A DNA stretch of 64,000 bases. Origin: Xanthomonas euroxanthea. GTDB lineage: Bacteria; Pseudomonadota; Gammaproteobacteria; Xanthomonadales; Xanthomonadaceae. The stretch lies in NCBI RefSeq assembly GCF_900476395.1, contig NZ_UIHB01000002.1, forward strand, positions 899,126 through 963,125, written 5' to 3'. The notes below the pieces were generated by a model. The model saw only the letters and a list, made by a program, of their open reading frames with translations, was not told the origin of the DNA and did no database searches. Shown here piece after piece: positions 1-8,595 of the stretch (positions within the stretch are counted from its first letter, which is position 1; each line of letters begins with the position of its first letter). A program made the position numbers and the translations under genes.

Positions 1-15
1 TCTTGCAGAGGCATA

Positions 16-38
16 ATCGGATATCGCTTATATCCGAT
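16..38. promoter_or_regulatory. Palindrome in front of the LysR gene (probable operator)
   Basis: A perfect 9-bp inverted repeat, ATCGGATAT and ATATCCGAT, is separated by 5 bases (CGCTT) and lies 8 bases before the LysR start codon. LysR-type proteins usually bind interrupted dyads of this kind and often repress themselves. A related sequence, CGGATATC(A/G)CT(C/T)AT, recurs at 4432-4445 in front of the operon ending at this gene, suggesting one regulator reads both sites. That link is inference. Confidence 0.5.
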
Positions 39-46
39 GCGCATCA

Positions 47-940
47 ATGAGCGTAGACAATTACGACCAGTTGGCCATGTTCGTCCTGGTGGCGCGGGAG
101 CGCAGCTTTACCCGTGCTGCCGCCCAGCTGGGCATGTCCCAGCCGGCCCTGAGCCGATCGATGCGTCAGTTGGAAGAGCGCCTGGGTGTGCGCCTGCTTG
201 CCCGGACCACGCGCAGTGTTTCGCCCACCGAAGCCGGAGAGCAGCTGCTGCGGGTGATTTCACCGCGCTTCGAGGAAATCGACACGGAGCTCGCCCAGCT
301 CAACGCTTACCGCGACAAGCCCGCCGGTCGCCTCCGCATCACGGCGGGTGAGCATGCCGCGCTCACCGTGATGCAGCCGGTACTGGGCAAACTGCTGCCG
401 GCCAATCCCGACCTGAACATCGAGGTGATCGTCGACTACGGACTGACCGACATCGTGGCCGAGGGCTTCGATGCCGGTATCCGCATGGGTGAGCAGGTGG
501 CCAAGGATATGATCGCCGTGCGCGTGGGGCCGGACCTGCGCATGGCAGTGGTCGGATCGCCTGCCTATTTCCAGCACCATCCGAAGCCGAAATCACCGCA
601 CGACCTCACCCAGCACAATTGCATCACCATCCGCCTGCCGACCCACGGTGGCATTTTCGCGTGGGAGTTCGAAAAGAAGGGCCAGGAGCTGAAAGTACGG
701 GTGGAAGGCCAACTGGTGTTCAACAACATCGCCCTGCGCCTGGGCGCCGCACTGGAGGGACTGGGGCTTGCCTACATGCCCGAGGATCTGGTGCGCGCCC
801 ATGTGCACGCAGGCACCCTGGTTCACGTGCTGCAGGACTGGTGCCCCTCCTTCCCCGGCTACCACCTGTACTACCCCAGTCGCAGGCAGTCATCGCCGGC
901 GTTCACCGTGCTGCGTGATGCGTTGCGCTATCGGGAATGA
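47..940 (+). CDS. LysR-family transcriptional regulator
   Basis: A 297-residue protein of normal LysR length. Residues about 5-65 form the winged helix-turn-helix (SFTRAAAQLGMSQPALSR, then RLGVRLLARTTR). The rest is the substrate-binding domain, with the usual fragments on ligand-site strands (FDAGIRMGE, LGAALEGLGLAYMPEDL). It is convergent with the aldo/keto reductase operon: only 3 bases separate its stop from the reductase stop. It is clearly related to the second LysR at 22923-23813, sharing the same ending style (DWCPSFPGYHLYY against DWCPPFPGHHLYY). LysR proteins next to aldo/keto reductases often control those genes; the inducer cannot be read from sequence. The start fits the dyad just upstream. 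Confidence 0.93.
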   Translation: MSVDNYDQLAMFVLVARERSFTRAAAQLGMSQPALSRSMRQLEERLGVRLLARTTRSVSPTEAGEQLLRVISPRFEEIDTELAQLNAYRDKPAGRLRITAGEHAALTVMQPVLGKLLPANPDLNIEVIVDYGLTDIVAEGFDAGIRMGEQVAKDMIAVRVGPDLRMAVVGSPAYFQHHPKPKSPHDLTQHNCITIRLPTHGGIFAWEFEKKGQELKVRVEGQLVFNNIALRLGAALEGLGLAYMPEDLVRAHVHAGTLVHVLQDWCPSFPGYHLYYPSRRQSSPAFTVLRDALRYRE

Positions 941-943
941 GCG

Positions 944-2086
<1,143 letters not shown>

Positions 2087-2109
2087 TGGGGTCTCCATGT
2101 GGGGCGCTG

Positions 2110-3264
2110 TCAGGGCCCGGGTGCCGGGGTCTGTTCCAGTGCCTGCACTGCGCGAGCGGATGCGGCTGCGTAGCCGCTGTGGGCCAGCAGTTGGGCCAGG
2201 TGCTGCAACTGTGCGCGGCTGAGGCCCACGCGCTGGCTGGCCGCCATGTGCGAGCGCAACTGCGCCTCCACGCCGGGCATCACTGCCAGCGCGCCAACCG
2301 TGGCCAGTTCACGGCTCTGCCAGTCCAGGTTGTCGCGCTCGAAGATGTCGCCGAACAGGTGCGTCTGCAGGTACTGGTTGATGATCGGGGCGAAGTCCAT
2401 GAGCGGCCCGGTCACCGGGGCGCCGGAGATCCGGGTCTGGTTGGCGGTGCCCACCGCGCGCAGCGCGTCGCCCACGGGAACGTTCCTGGTGTGCGGCTGC
2501 CCGGGTGCAGTGGCGACGCCCTGCGCTTGACGTACGCGCACCACCTCCATCAGCTCGCCCAAGGCATTGAGGCTCTTCGGGAAACCCGCATAGGCATACA
2601 GCTGCACGAGCACTTCCTTGGTCTCACTCAGCGTCAGCCCTGCATCCAGTCCCCGGCGCAACGCGGCAGTGAGCTGCGGCATGTCGCTGCTGGCGGCGGC
2701 GGCCGCAATCAGCGGGATCGCCTGCTGCCTGGGCGAAAGCGGCCCGGCAACGGGAGCGACGATGCCTGCTGATGCCTCGCGATACTGGTCATCACTGACC
2801 TTCTCCAGCCACGCCACCGACTTGCCGTCTGCTACCCCGGTCACGGCAAGGTGGGTCATTGCGCTGTGGGGCGCGGCGCCGTGCCAATGCTTGACCCCGG
2901 CAGGACACACCACCACATCCCCGGCGTGTATCTGCTGCACCGGCTTACCCCATTCCTGGGTCAGCCCAACGCCGGAGGTAACCACCAGTCGCTGACCGGA
3001 GGGGTGCGTGTGCCAGGCCGAGCGCGCACCCGGTTCGAAGCTGACGTATGCGGAAGAGACGTGCACCTGCTCGTCCGCCGGGAACAGCGGATCTACCCGC
3101 ACCTTGCCGACGAAGGTCGCTGCCGGACCGGCAACGGACGACTGCGTTCCCGCTCGGGTGATCTGCTGCGTAGGTGTTTCGACGGCGCCAGCGAATGGTG
3201 CCGCCACGCTCAATGCCGCGCCAAGCAGCGCCGTCTGCGCGGTTGATTTACGAGGCGCGCTCAT
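2110..3264 (-). CDS. Exported cupin / carboxymuconolactone decarboxylase fusion
   Basis: A 384-residue protein with a hydrophobic N-terminal signal (LLGAALSVAAPFAGAVE). Residues about 60-150 are a cupin with metal-binding histidines (AWHTHPSGQRLVV and PAGVKHWHG). Residues about 170-380 hold two carboxymuconolactone-decarboxylase/AhpD-like repeats (LSETKEVLVQLYAYAGFPKSLNAL, then ELATVGALAVMPGVEAQLRSH). No CxxC redox pair is visible, so an AhpD peroxidase role is unlikely. Such fusions sit beside aldo/keto reductases and hydrolases in many proteobacteria. The start codon overlaps the stop of the upstream hydrolase (ATGA), so the two are translationally coupled. The reaction is not established. 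Confidence 0.85.
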   Translation of the reverse strand: MSAPRKSTAQTALLGAALSVAAPFAGAVETPTQQITRAGTQSSVAGPAATFVGKVRVDPLFPADEQVHVSSAYVSFEPGARSAWHTHPSGQRLVVTSGVGLTQEWGKPVQQIHAGDVVVCPAGVKHWHGAAPHSAMTHLAVTGVADGKSVAWLEKVSDDQYREASAGIVAPVAGPLSPRQQAIPLIAAAAASSDMPQLTAALRRGLDAGLTLSETKEVLVQLYAYAGFPKSLNALGELMEVVRVRQAQGVATAPGQPHTRNVPVGDALRAVGTANQTRISGAPVTGPLMDFAPIINQYLQTHLFGDIFERDNLDWQSRELATVGALAVMPGVEAQLRSHMAASQRVGLSRAQLQHLAQLLAHSGYAAASARAVQALEQTPAPGP

Positions 3265-4319
3265 GGCGCAAGCGTCCGGCCGTAGAACGTGGTCAGCGAG
3301 GCGACGGCGGCGTCCACGTATTTCGGCACCCAGTAGGTTTCGATATGCGTAGCGCCGTCCAGCAGCACCAGTTGTTTGTCGGCGGTACCGGTCGCCTTGG
3401 CGAAAGCGTCCTGGGTCATGTACAGGCTGTCAGCCTTGCTACCGGCAATCATCAGCAGCGGCTGGTTGATGATCTCAAGCTGGTCGGTGGCGTCCCAACG
3501 CATGAGGTCCAGCAGGCTGCTGGTCGTATAGCGGAAGGTGGAGTTGGGATGGGCGTGCGTTTTCCAGTAGTACGCATAACCTTGCCGATACAGATCGAAG
3601 GGAAGCGTGGCGATCTGCGCGTCGGTGAGGTTGGCGTCGCCGGAGTACAGCACTTCGCCGCCGGCGGCTTCCTGTGCTCGCGCATTGGAAGCCTGCTGCA
3701 GGCGCTGCTGGATCGTGTCCAGCTGCGAGTCGGCATAGCCGTTACGGCGCACCCGGCCGGAGTTGAACATGCTGATCGTGGCTACGGCCATGAACCGCTT
3801 GTCGGTCTGCGCGGCCGCCAACGAATAGCCGCCGCCGCCACAGATGCCCAGCAGACCCAGGCGCGTAGTGTCGACCCAGGGGAATCGACTGATGAAGTCC
3901 GCCATGCCGTGGATGTCTTCGATGCGGTGTGAAGGCATGTCCACGCTGCGCGGCTGGCCGCCACTCGCGCCCTGATAGGCCGCATCGGCGGTAATGGCGA
4001 TGTAGCCCTGCTCGGCCAAACGCTGCGCGTACAGGCCGGCCACCTGCTCCTTGACCCCACCATTGGGGTGGGCAACCACGATGGTCGGGTATTTCCGTGC
4101 GGCATCGAAGTTGGCCGGCGTGTAGAAGTTTGCCGCGATCTCGATTCCATTCAGCGGATAGGACACCGAGTGGACGTTGACCTCGCTGGGCACATTCCGT
4201 GTGATCGCACCTTCGTAGGCCAATTTGAAGGGGTTGAGCTTGTAGTCGGCGGCGGACGTGTTGCCTGCCGCCAAGCCAAGGGACATCGCCAACAGCGTGG
4301 CGTGCACGATGTGCTTCAT
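3261..4319 (-). CDS. Exported alpha/beta hydrolase with Cys nucleophile
   Basis: A 352-residue protein with a cleavable signal (MKHIVHATLLAMSLGLAAG, cut near SAA). The alpha/beta-hydrolase core shows an oxyanion region (VVAHPNGG), a nucleophile elbow GICGGGGYS in which Cys replaces the usual Ser, an acid in AGSKADS and the catalytic His in DGATHIETYW. A Cys elbow recalls dienelactone hydrolase, although the overall pattern is closer to the acetylxylan-esterase/S15-like group. It is the first gene of the operon running towards 944. The next gene starts inside its stop codon. A near-perfect palindrome at 4435-4458 lies upstream and is the likely control site. Confidence 0.87.
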   Translation of the reverse strand: MKHIVHATLLAMSLGLAAGNTSAADYKLNPFKLAYEGAITRNVPSEVNVHSVSYPLNGIEIAANFYTPANFDAARKYPTIVVAHPNGGVKEQVAGLYAQRLAEQGYIAITADAAYQGASGGQPRSVDMPSHRIEDIHGMADFISRFPWVDTTRLGLLGICGGGGYSLAAAQTDKRFMAVATISMFNSGRVRRNGYADSQLDTIQQRLQQASNARAQEAAGGEVLYSGDANLTDAQIATLPFDLYRQGYAYYWKTHAHPNSTFRYTTSSLLDLMRWDATDQLEIINQPLLMIAGSKADSLYMTQDAFAKATGTADKQLVLLDGATHIETYWVPKYVDAAVASLTTFYGRTLAP

Positions 4320-4431
4320 TCAACTGCTCCCAGTTTGGACGTTACCCCGGCCGGTGCATGTGGCGCGCCCACGTTGGCGGGGATCAGGCGTAAAACTAAC
4401 CGCCGTGCACTCATAGAAAAAGAGCATTAGC

Positions 4432-4458
4432 CGGATATCACTCATGCATGAATGATAT
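4432..4458. promoter_or_regulatory. Palindromic operator-like site upstream of the hydrolase operon
   Basis: Positions 4435-4458 form a 24-bp palindrome, ATATCA-c-TCATGCATGA-a-TGATAT, with one mismatched pair. Its left flank (CGGATATCACTCAT) matches 12 of 14 bases of the site before the LysR gene (CGGATATCGCTTAT at 18-31). It lies about 115 bp before the hydrolase start. Control by the adjacent LysR protein is inferred from the shared motif. Confidence 0.5.
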
Positions 4459-4645
4459 GAATGATAGATCGGCGAGCGACGCACCACCCGGCGCGCCACA
4501 CTTCTCTCATGGCGCGATCAAAGTACGAGGCCTCGCATCGAATGCTGTGCAGCGTGTTCCACGCGCTGGCAATGCTGTACAGACCAGCAGCTCGACTAGC
4601 CGGAGGATGCTGCCTCCACCTGGGCCCCTAATACGATGAGCGCAG

Positions 4646-5525
4646 TCAATTCATCTTCGCTGCGCGAATATCGCTTGCTGCATCGACAAGCGCTGCATAT
4701 AGCTCCCAGCTCGGCGTTTCGACGATGCCCCTGGCGCCACCCTTCTCGATCTTCCTGATTCCGCCGAATCGGCTCAACTTCTACCAAGCCCGTTCGTGTG
4801 TCGGCGCCGTGGTCCAGAGGCGTTGCCTCATGGCTGCCTCTATTTCGCCTAGCTCTAGCTCACCCTGCTGCTTGACCCACTCCATATCCGTGACTAGGCG
4901 CTCCAAGAATTGGGGTTGGGGTCGACATTGTTACTTTCGTGTTCGATCAAGGCACCGTTGAGGCGGCTGAGGATTCGCAGAAGCTGCTCGTTCAAGGTGC
5001 TGTCGAGCAAGATCGCATGGCGGCTGATCTTGTTCAATGCCGAGTGGCACGCTCGATTTGCATGATGCAGCCGCAGCCAGAACGAATGCTGGCGATACTC
5101 CGTGGTCGGACCGGAACTTGTGCGTAGTTCTTCCTGCTTCCATGGCTCCAGCTCACATTTTTCAAGGAATGCCAGCAGCTACTGCTCTTTCATGCGGTTG
5201 AGGTCAGGATAGGTCTGAAACGAGGAAGCCAAGGCAGCGGTCGACCAGAAGGCCTCATGCACCTCGTCCCACACCAGCGGCAGCAGCTCGAATTCGCGTT
5301 GGTGAAGCTTCGTGGCGCGATCAAAGAACGTGGTGAGTTCGCTGCGCAGTCGCTCGATCTCCCTGTTCTGGGTGTGAGCCAGCCCCTGCAGGCGGCTCTT
5401 GAACTTTTCGTTAAGCCAGTTCTCGGCCAGCTTCTTCAGTTCAAAGTCAGTGCAAAGTAAGTGATCGCGCTGAACCCGCCGCCCACCCCGACTACGCCGA
5501 GAATCCATTCGGAAACACTGGCCAC
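4646..5525 (-). pseudogene. Decayed membrane-anchored coiled-coil gene (four lesions)
   Basis: The start is a GTG at 5525 with AAGGAG upstream, 14 bases after the stop of the 240-residue gene before it. The product begins with a membrane helix (EWILGVVGVGGGFSAITYFA). It then frameshifts near 5445 into a helical region (WLNEKFKSRLQGLAHTQNRE, then FFDRATKLHQREFELLPLVW). Translation meets an in-frame TAG at 5179, continues (LLAFLEKCELEPW), frameshifts again near 4910 into FLERLVTDMEWVKQQGELEL, and meets another TAG at 4781. It then runs in the same frame (KLSRFGGIRKIEKGGARGI) to TGA at 4646. The intact gene would encode roughly 290 residues. The last segment might instead belong to a separate small gene. 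The function of the family is unknown to me. Confidence 0.6.
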
Positions 5526-5539
5526 CCTCTGCTCCTTGT

Positions 5540-6262
5540 CTAGTAAGAACGCATCGGCTGCGGACCGCCCGCCGCAGGTGCGTCGGGAGCTTGCCTCTTC
5601 GTGTTTTGCTTAGAAAAGTAGCTGACGCTGCGGTCGTAGACAGGGCGCACCGCTTTGTCCAGCGCGTCGGGATCCAGCGGGGAGAGGAGCATGGCAACGC
5701 TCAGTGCGAGTTGGACGAACACGGATATGTTGTCGATGTTGTGGGCCAGCTCGTCCCAGTTGATGGTCAGGTCGCCCCATTCGAGGTGTTGCGTATAGAT
5801 GCCCAGCACCTCGACACCACCATGTACCAAGCCAGACAGGCTCTTCTGGTGCGTGTTGACGACCTTCAACAGCGTGGCACTGTCCCAGCCCAGGTGCTCA
5901 CCAGCCTCCCGGGCAACTTCGGCGATATGGATAACCCGCTTCCCCCGCTTGGGCATTTTGCCCGTGCGCCGGAAGCGCATCAGTTCCTCGTGTCCTGCGG
6001 CTTTGGCGTAGAAGGCTGCCCGCAACACATACTCCATCTGAGTCCGCTGCAGGGTTAGCGCCGCCACCCAGAACTGGGTGAGATCTTGCTCCAACAAGAC
6101 GAAAATGGCGTCTGCGGTATCCAGTGCGGCCAGTGCCAGTGGCATGGTCGTCGCGCTCCTCTCATCGACCCGGACGCCGAGCTCGGCGAATACGGGGCGG
6201 GTGAGCTGCACTAGGTCCCGGGCGGCGCGGATGCGAAGCTGCAGTTGATCGGCCGAGGCCAT
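5540..6262 (-). CDS. Helical hypothetical protein
   Basis: A 240-residue product starting at MASADQLQ (ATG at 6262, preceded by AGGA); the open frame extends further upstream, but that part is Pro/Arg-rich shadow of the next gene. It is almost entirely helical, with a central segment LLKVVNTHQKSLSGLVHGG that recalls DUF5677/DUF6988-type or HEPN-like helical families, and a tail rich in Pro, Ala and Gly. I could not identify a catalytic motif. It lies 37 bases after the kfrA-like gene on the same strand and is followed immediately by the pseudogene at 4646-5525, so the three may be one transcript. Function unknown. Confidence 0.7.
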   Translation of the reverse strand: MASADQLQLRIRAARDLVQLTRPVFAELGVRVDERSATTMPLALAALDTADAIFVLLEQDLTQFWVAALTLQRTQMEYVLRAAFYAKAAGHEELMRFRRTGKMPKRGKRVIHIAEVAREAGEHLGWDSATLLKVVNTHQKSLSGLVHGGVEVLGIYTQHLEWGDLTINWDELAHNIDNISVFVQLALSVAMLLSPLDPDALDKAVRPVYDRSVSYFSKQNTKRQAPDAPAAGGPQPMRSY

Positions 6263-6299
6263 GGGTTGATCCTGCTGAGGAGTGGTCGCCGCCCGAATT

Positions 6300-7271
6300 C
6301 TAGCGCTTGCCGGTGACGCTGGTAGAGCGCCGGGTTTTGGGCGCTGGCGTGGCCTGCCCCGCGGTTGGTTTGGTCCGGCGCGCACGTTTGGAGGTGCCTG
6401 GCACGGAGCTTCCTGCAGCGACTTCCAACGCGCGCTCGAGCGTGACCACCATCGCCCGAAGCGTATCTGCGTGCTGTTGGAGATGGAGGGCCCGTTGGCG
6501 CTCCTGATCTGCAACCGTGATGGCCTCGTCCCGTTCCCGGGCAGTCACTCCCAGTTGCTGCTCAAGGGCGACGACTGCGCTGCGTGATTGGCCTTCCTGC
6601 TGCCGTATTCGCGAGCCCAGGGCCTGCGCATCTTGCCGCACCCGGTCCAGCTCGATGTTCAAGCGTTCTTCGGTCGATCGGGTATAGGCCATGAGATCGG
6701 CGCGTTCGGTCTGATCGATCTGGTGTTGGCGTGCTTGCGCCTCGTGTTGCGACTGCAATTGACGCTCTAGGCGCTCGGCGCGGGCGTACGCGCCATCGCG
6801 CTGCGCTTCCAGTTCCTTGCCACGAGCGGCGAGGCTTTCCAGCTTGTCCTGCAATGCTTCGATGGTGCTCCCCGCCGCCACGGCCTGGGCGTTGGCCTGT
6901 TGCAGCTGCCTGGCCTCTTCCGCGCGCAGTTCGTGTTGGTCCGCCAGTAGGGCGCGCTGTTGGTCCAGCTCAGCACGCTCTGCAACGAGCGCTGCGTGGG
7001 CGTGTTCCCGCGCCTCTTCCAGGGCTGCGTTCCAACAGCGTTGGGACAGCGTCACCACCGCGTCGGGCAGGTCGGGTCGGTCCGTCTCGATGGCGCGCTG
7101 GCGCAGTCGTGCGCCCACGCTGGACCACCACGTCTCCAGCCATCGGGTCACCGTATTGGGTGAGCCGGTACCCAGGTGGGCGCGGATCCGCTCCACGGTG
7201 GGGCGCTCGCCCAGGCTGACGATGTCGTCGGCGGCGTGGTGGACATCCAGTTCGGTAAGGCCGCGGGCCAT
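6300..7271 (-). CDS. KfrA-like DNA-binding coiled-coil protein (copy 1)
   Basis: A 323-residue protein. Residues about 5-55 form the KfrA N-terminal helix-turn-helix (GERPTVERIRAHLGTGSPNT, then VTRWLETWW). Residues about 85-280 are a long coiled coil rich in Gln, Glu, Arg and Ala. The tail is basic (SKRARRTKPT and KTRRSTSV) and may contact DNA. KfrA of plasmid RK2 is an autorepressor with an extended coiled coil. The start at 7271 has GGAGA upstream. It is divergent from the tyrosine recombinase at 7380, with a palindrome in the 108-bp gap. The second copy of this arrangement (56452-57393) shares the DNA-binding region almost word for word, so the pair travels as a module. A role in controlling or organising recombination is inference. 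Confidence 0.88.
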   Translation of the reverse strand: MARGLTELDVHHAADDIVSLGERPTVERIRAHLGTGSPNTVTRWLETWWSSVGARLRQRAIETDRPDLPDAVVTLSQRCWNAALEEAREHAHAALVAERAELDQQRALLADQHELRAEEARQLQQANAQAVAAGSTIEALQDKLESLAARGKELEAQRDGAYARAERLERQLQSQHEAQARQHQIDQTERADLMAYTRSTEERLNIELDRVRQDAQALGSRIRQQEGQSRSAVVALEQQLGVTARERDEAITVADQERQRALHLQQHADTLRAMVVTLERALEVAAGSSVPGTSKRARRTKPTAGQATPAPKTRRSTSVTGKR

Positions 7272-7315
7272 GGCAGGGTCTCCTCTGTGCGGTAAGGGCG
7301 GCGCTAGGCGTCTAC

Positions 7316-7340
7316 TTCCGATAATGTAGAATTATCGGAA
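7316..7340. promoter_or_regulatory. Operator-like palindrome between kfrA and recombinase (copy 1)
   Basis: TTCCGATAAT and ATTATCGGAA form a perfect 10-bp inverted repeat around 5 bases. The core CGATAA-N7-TTATCG (7319-7337) is repeated with identical spacing between the second kfrA/recombinase pair at 57432-57450. Position and conservation suggest a KfrA operator. A second imperfect dyad (GTATTA and TAATAC) lies just before the recombinase start. Confidence 0.6.
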
Positions 7341-7379
7341 TAACAGCGCCGTATCTGTATTACAAAATACATAATACAT

Positions 7380-8459
7380 ATGAAAAAAATCACGTCTGCC
7401 ATCGTTGATCGGCTGCCGCGCCTACCCGATCCCACCCGGCTGTCGGCCGAAGCGGCGGCCGCCGCCGACCAGATCGCCGCCGCGGCGGCCAGCGCCAACA
7501 CCGCGCGCAGCTACCGCGCGGCACTGCGCTACTGGGCCGGCTGGCACCAGGGCCGCTTTGGCCAGCCGCTGCGCCTGCCGCTGCCGGCTACCGCAGTGGT
7601 GCAGTTCATCGTGGACCATCTGGAGCGCGACACCAGCGAGGGCATGCGCTGGGAGCTGCCGGCCGCACTGGACCAGGCGCTGGTGGCCGCCAAGCTCAAG
7701 ACCCGTCCTGGCCCATGGCGGCTGTCCACCCTGACCCACCGCGTCTCGGTGCTGAGCAAGGTCCACCAGCACCAGCGCCTGCCCAACCCCATCGACAGCA
7801 GCGACGTGCGCCAACTGCTGGCCCACGCCCGCCGCGCCGCGCACAAGCGGGGCGAGCGCCCGTGCAAGAAGTCGGCGATCACCCGGCTCGAGCTGCAGGC
7901 GCTGATGGCCACCTGCGGCCCGGACCTGGTTGGGCTGCGCGATCGCGCCCTGCTCTGCTTCGGCTTTGCCAGCGGCGGTCGCCGGCGCAGCGAGGTCGCG
8001 GCGGCGACGCTGGCCAACCTGCGCGCCCTGCCCGAGGGCGGTTATGTCTATTACCTGGACCAGGGCAAGACCCTGCAGGACGGCCCGAGGGTTGGGGCTA
8101 GTCCGGACAAGCCCTTGCTGGGTGCGGCGGCGATTGCCCTGCAGGCATGGTTGGACGCGGCCGGGATCACCGAGGGGCCGCTGTTTCGGCGGATCTGGGG
8201 CAGCAGGATCGGCCCGGCGTTAAGTGACCGCGCCATCGCCATGGTCATCCAGCGCCGCGCCACGCTGGCCGGGCTGGAGGGGGACTTCGGCGGTCACAGC
8301 CTGCGCGCGGGCTTCATCACCGAAGGCGCGCGCCAAGGCGTGGCCCTGCCCGCGCTGATGGCGATGACCGACCATCGCTCTGTCACGAGCGTGACCGGCT
8401 ACTACCAATCGGGTGGAGCGCAACGCAATCCTGCGGCACGTCTGCTGGAGGACGTCTAA
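7380..8459 (+). CDS. Tyrosine recombinase / integrase (copy 1)
   Basis: A 359-residue phage-integrase-family protein. Residues about 25-120 form the helical core-binding domain (ANTARSYRAALRYWAGWHQG). The catalytic domain has the first Arg in FASGGRRRSE, a Lys in LDQGKTLQD, HSLR, the second His in DHRS, and the nucleophile Tyr nine residues later in VTGYY. All active-site residues are therefore present and the enzyme should be competent. It is divergent from the kfrA-like gene, and the same pair recurs at 56452-58587 with high similarity. There is no neighbouring tRNA, and the attachment sites are not evident. It is followed by a 992-residue gene and the CBASS locus. Confidence 0.92.
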   Translation: MKKITSAIVDRLPRLPDPTRLSAEAAAAADQIAAAAASANTARSYRAALRYWAGWHQGRFGQPLRLPLPATAVVQFIVDHLERDTSEGMRWELPAALDQALVAAKLKTRPGPWRLSTLTHRVSVLSKVHQHQRLPNPIDSSDVRQLLAHARRAAHKRGERPCKKSAITRLELQALMATCGPDLVGLRDRALLCFGFASGGRRRSEVAAATLANLRALPEGGYVYYLDQGKTLQDGPRVGASPDKPLLGAAAIALQAWLDAAGITEGPLFRRIWGSRIGPALSDRAIAMVIQRRATLAGLEGDFGGHSLRAGFITEGARQGVALPALMAMTDHRSVTSVTGYYQSGGAQRNPAARLLEDV

Positions 8460-8595
8460 CTGGCGGTAGCTGCATAGCCCCATTGAAGCCTCCGAAGCGC
8501 CCTGCGCTGCCCCGCCGCCGTCCTAACGGTCTCAGGCGTGTTGCGCCATGTTGCGGCAGGTATGATGGGGAGTCGGTCACATTTTTGGGGGAAGT

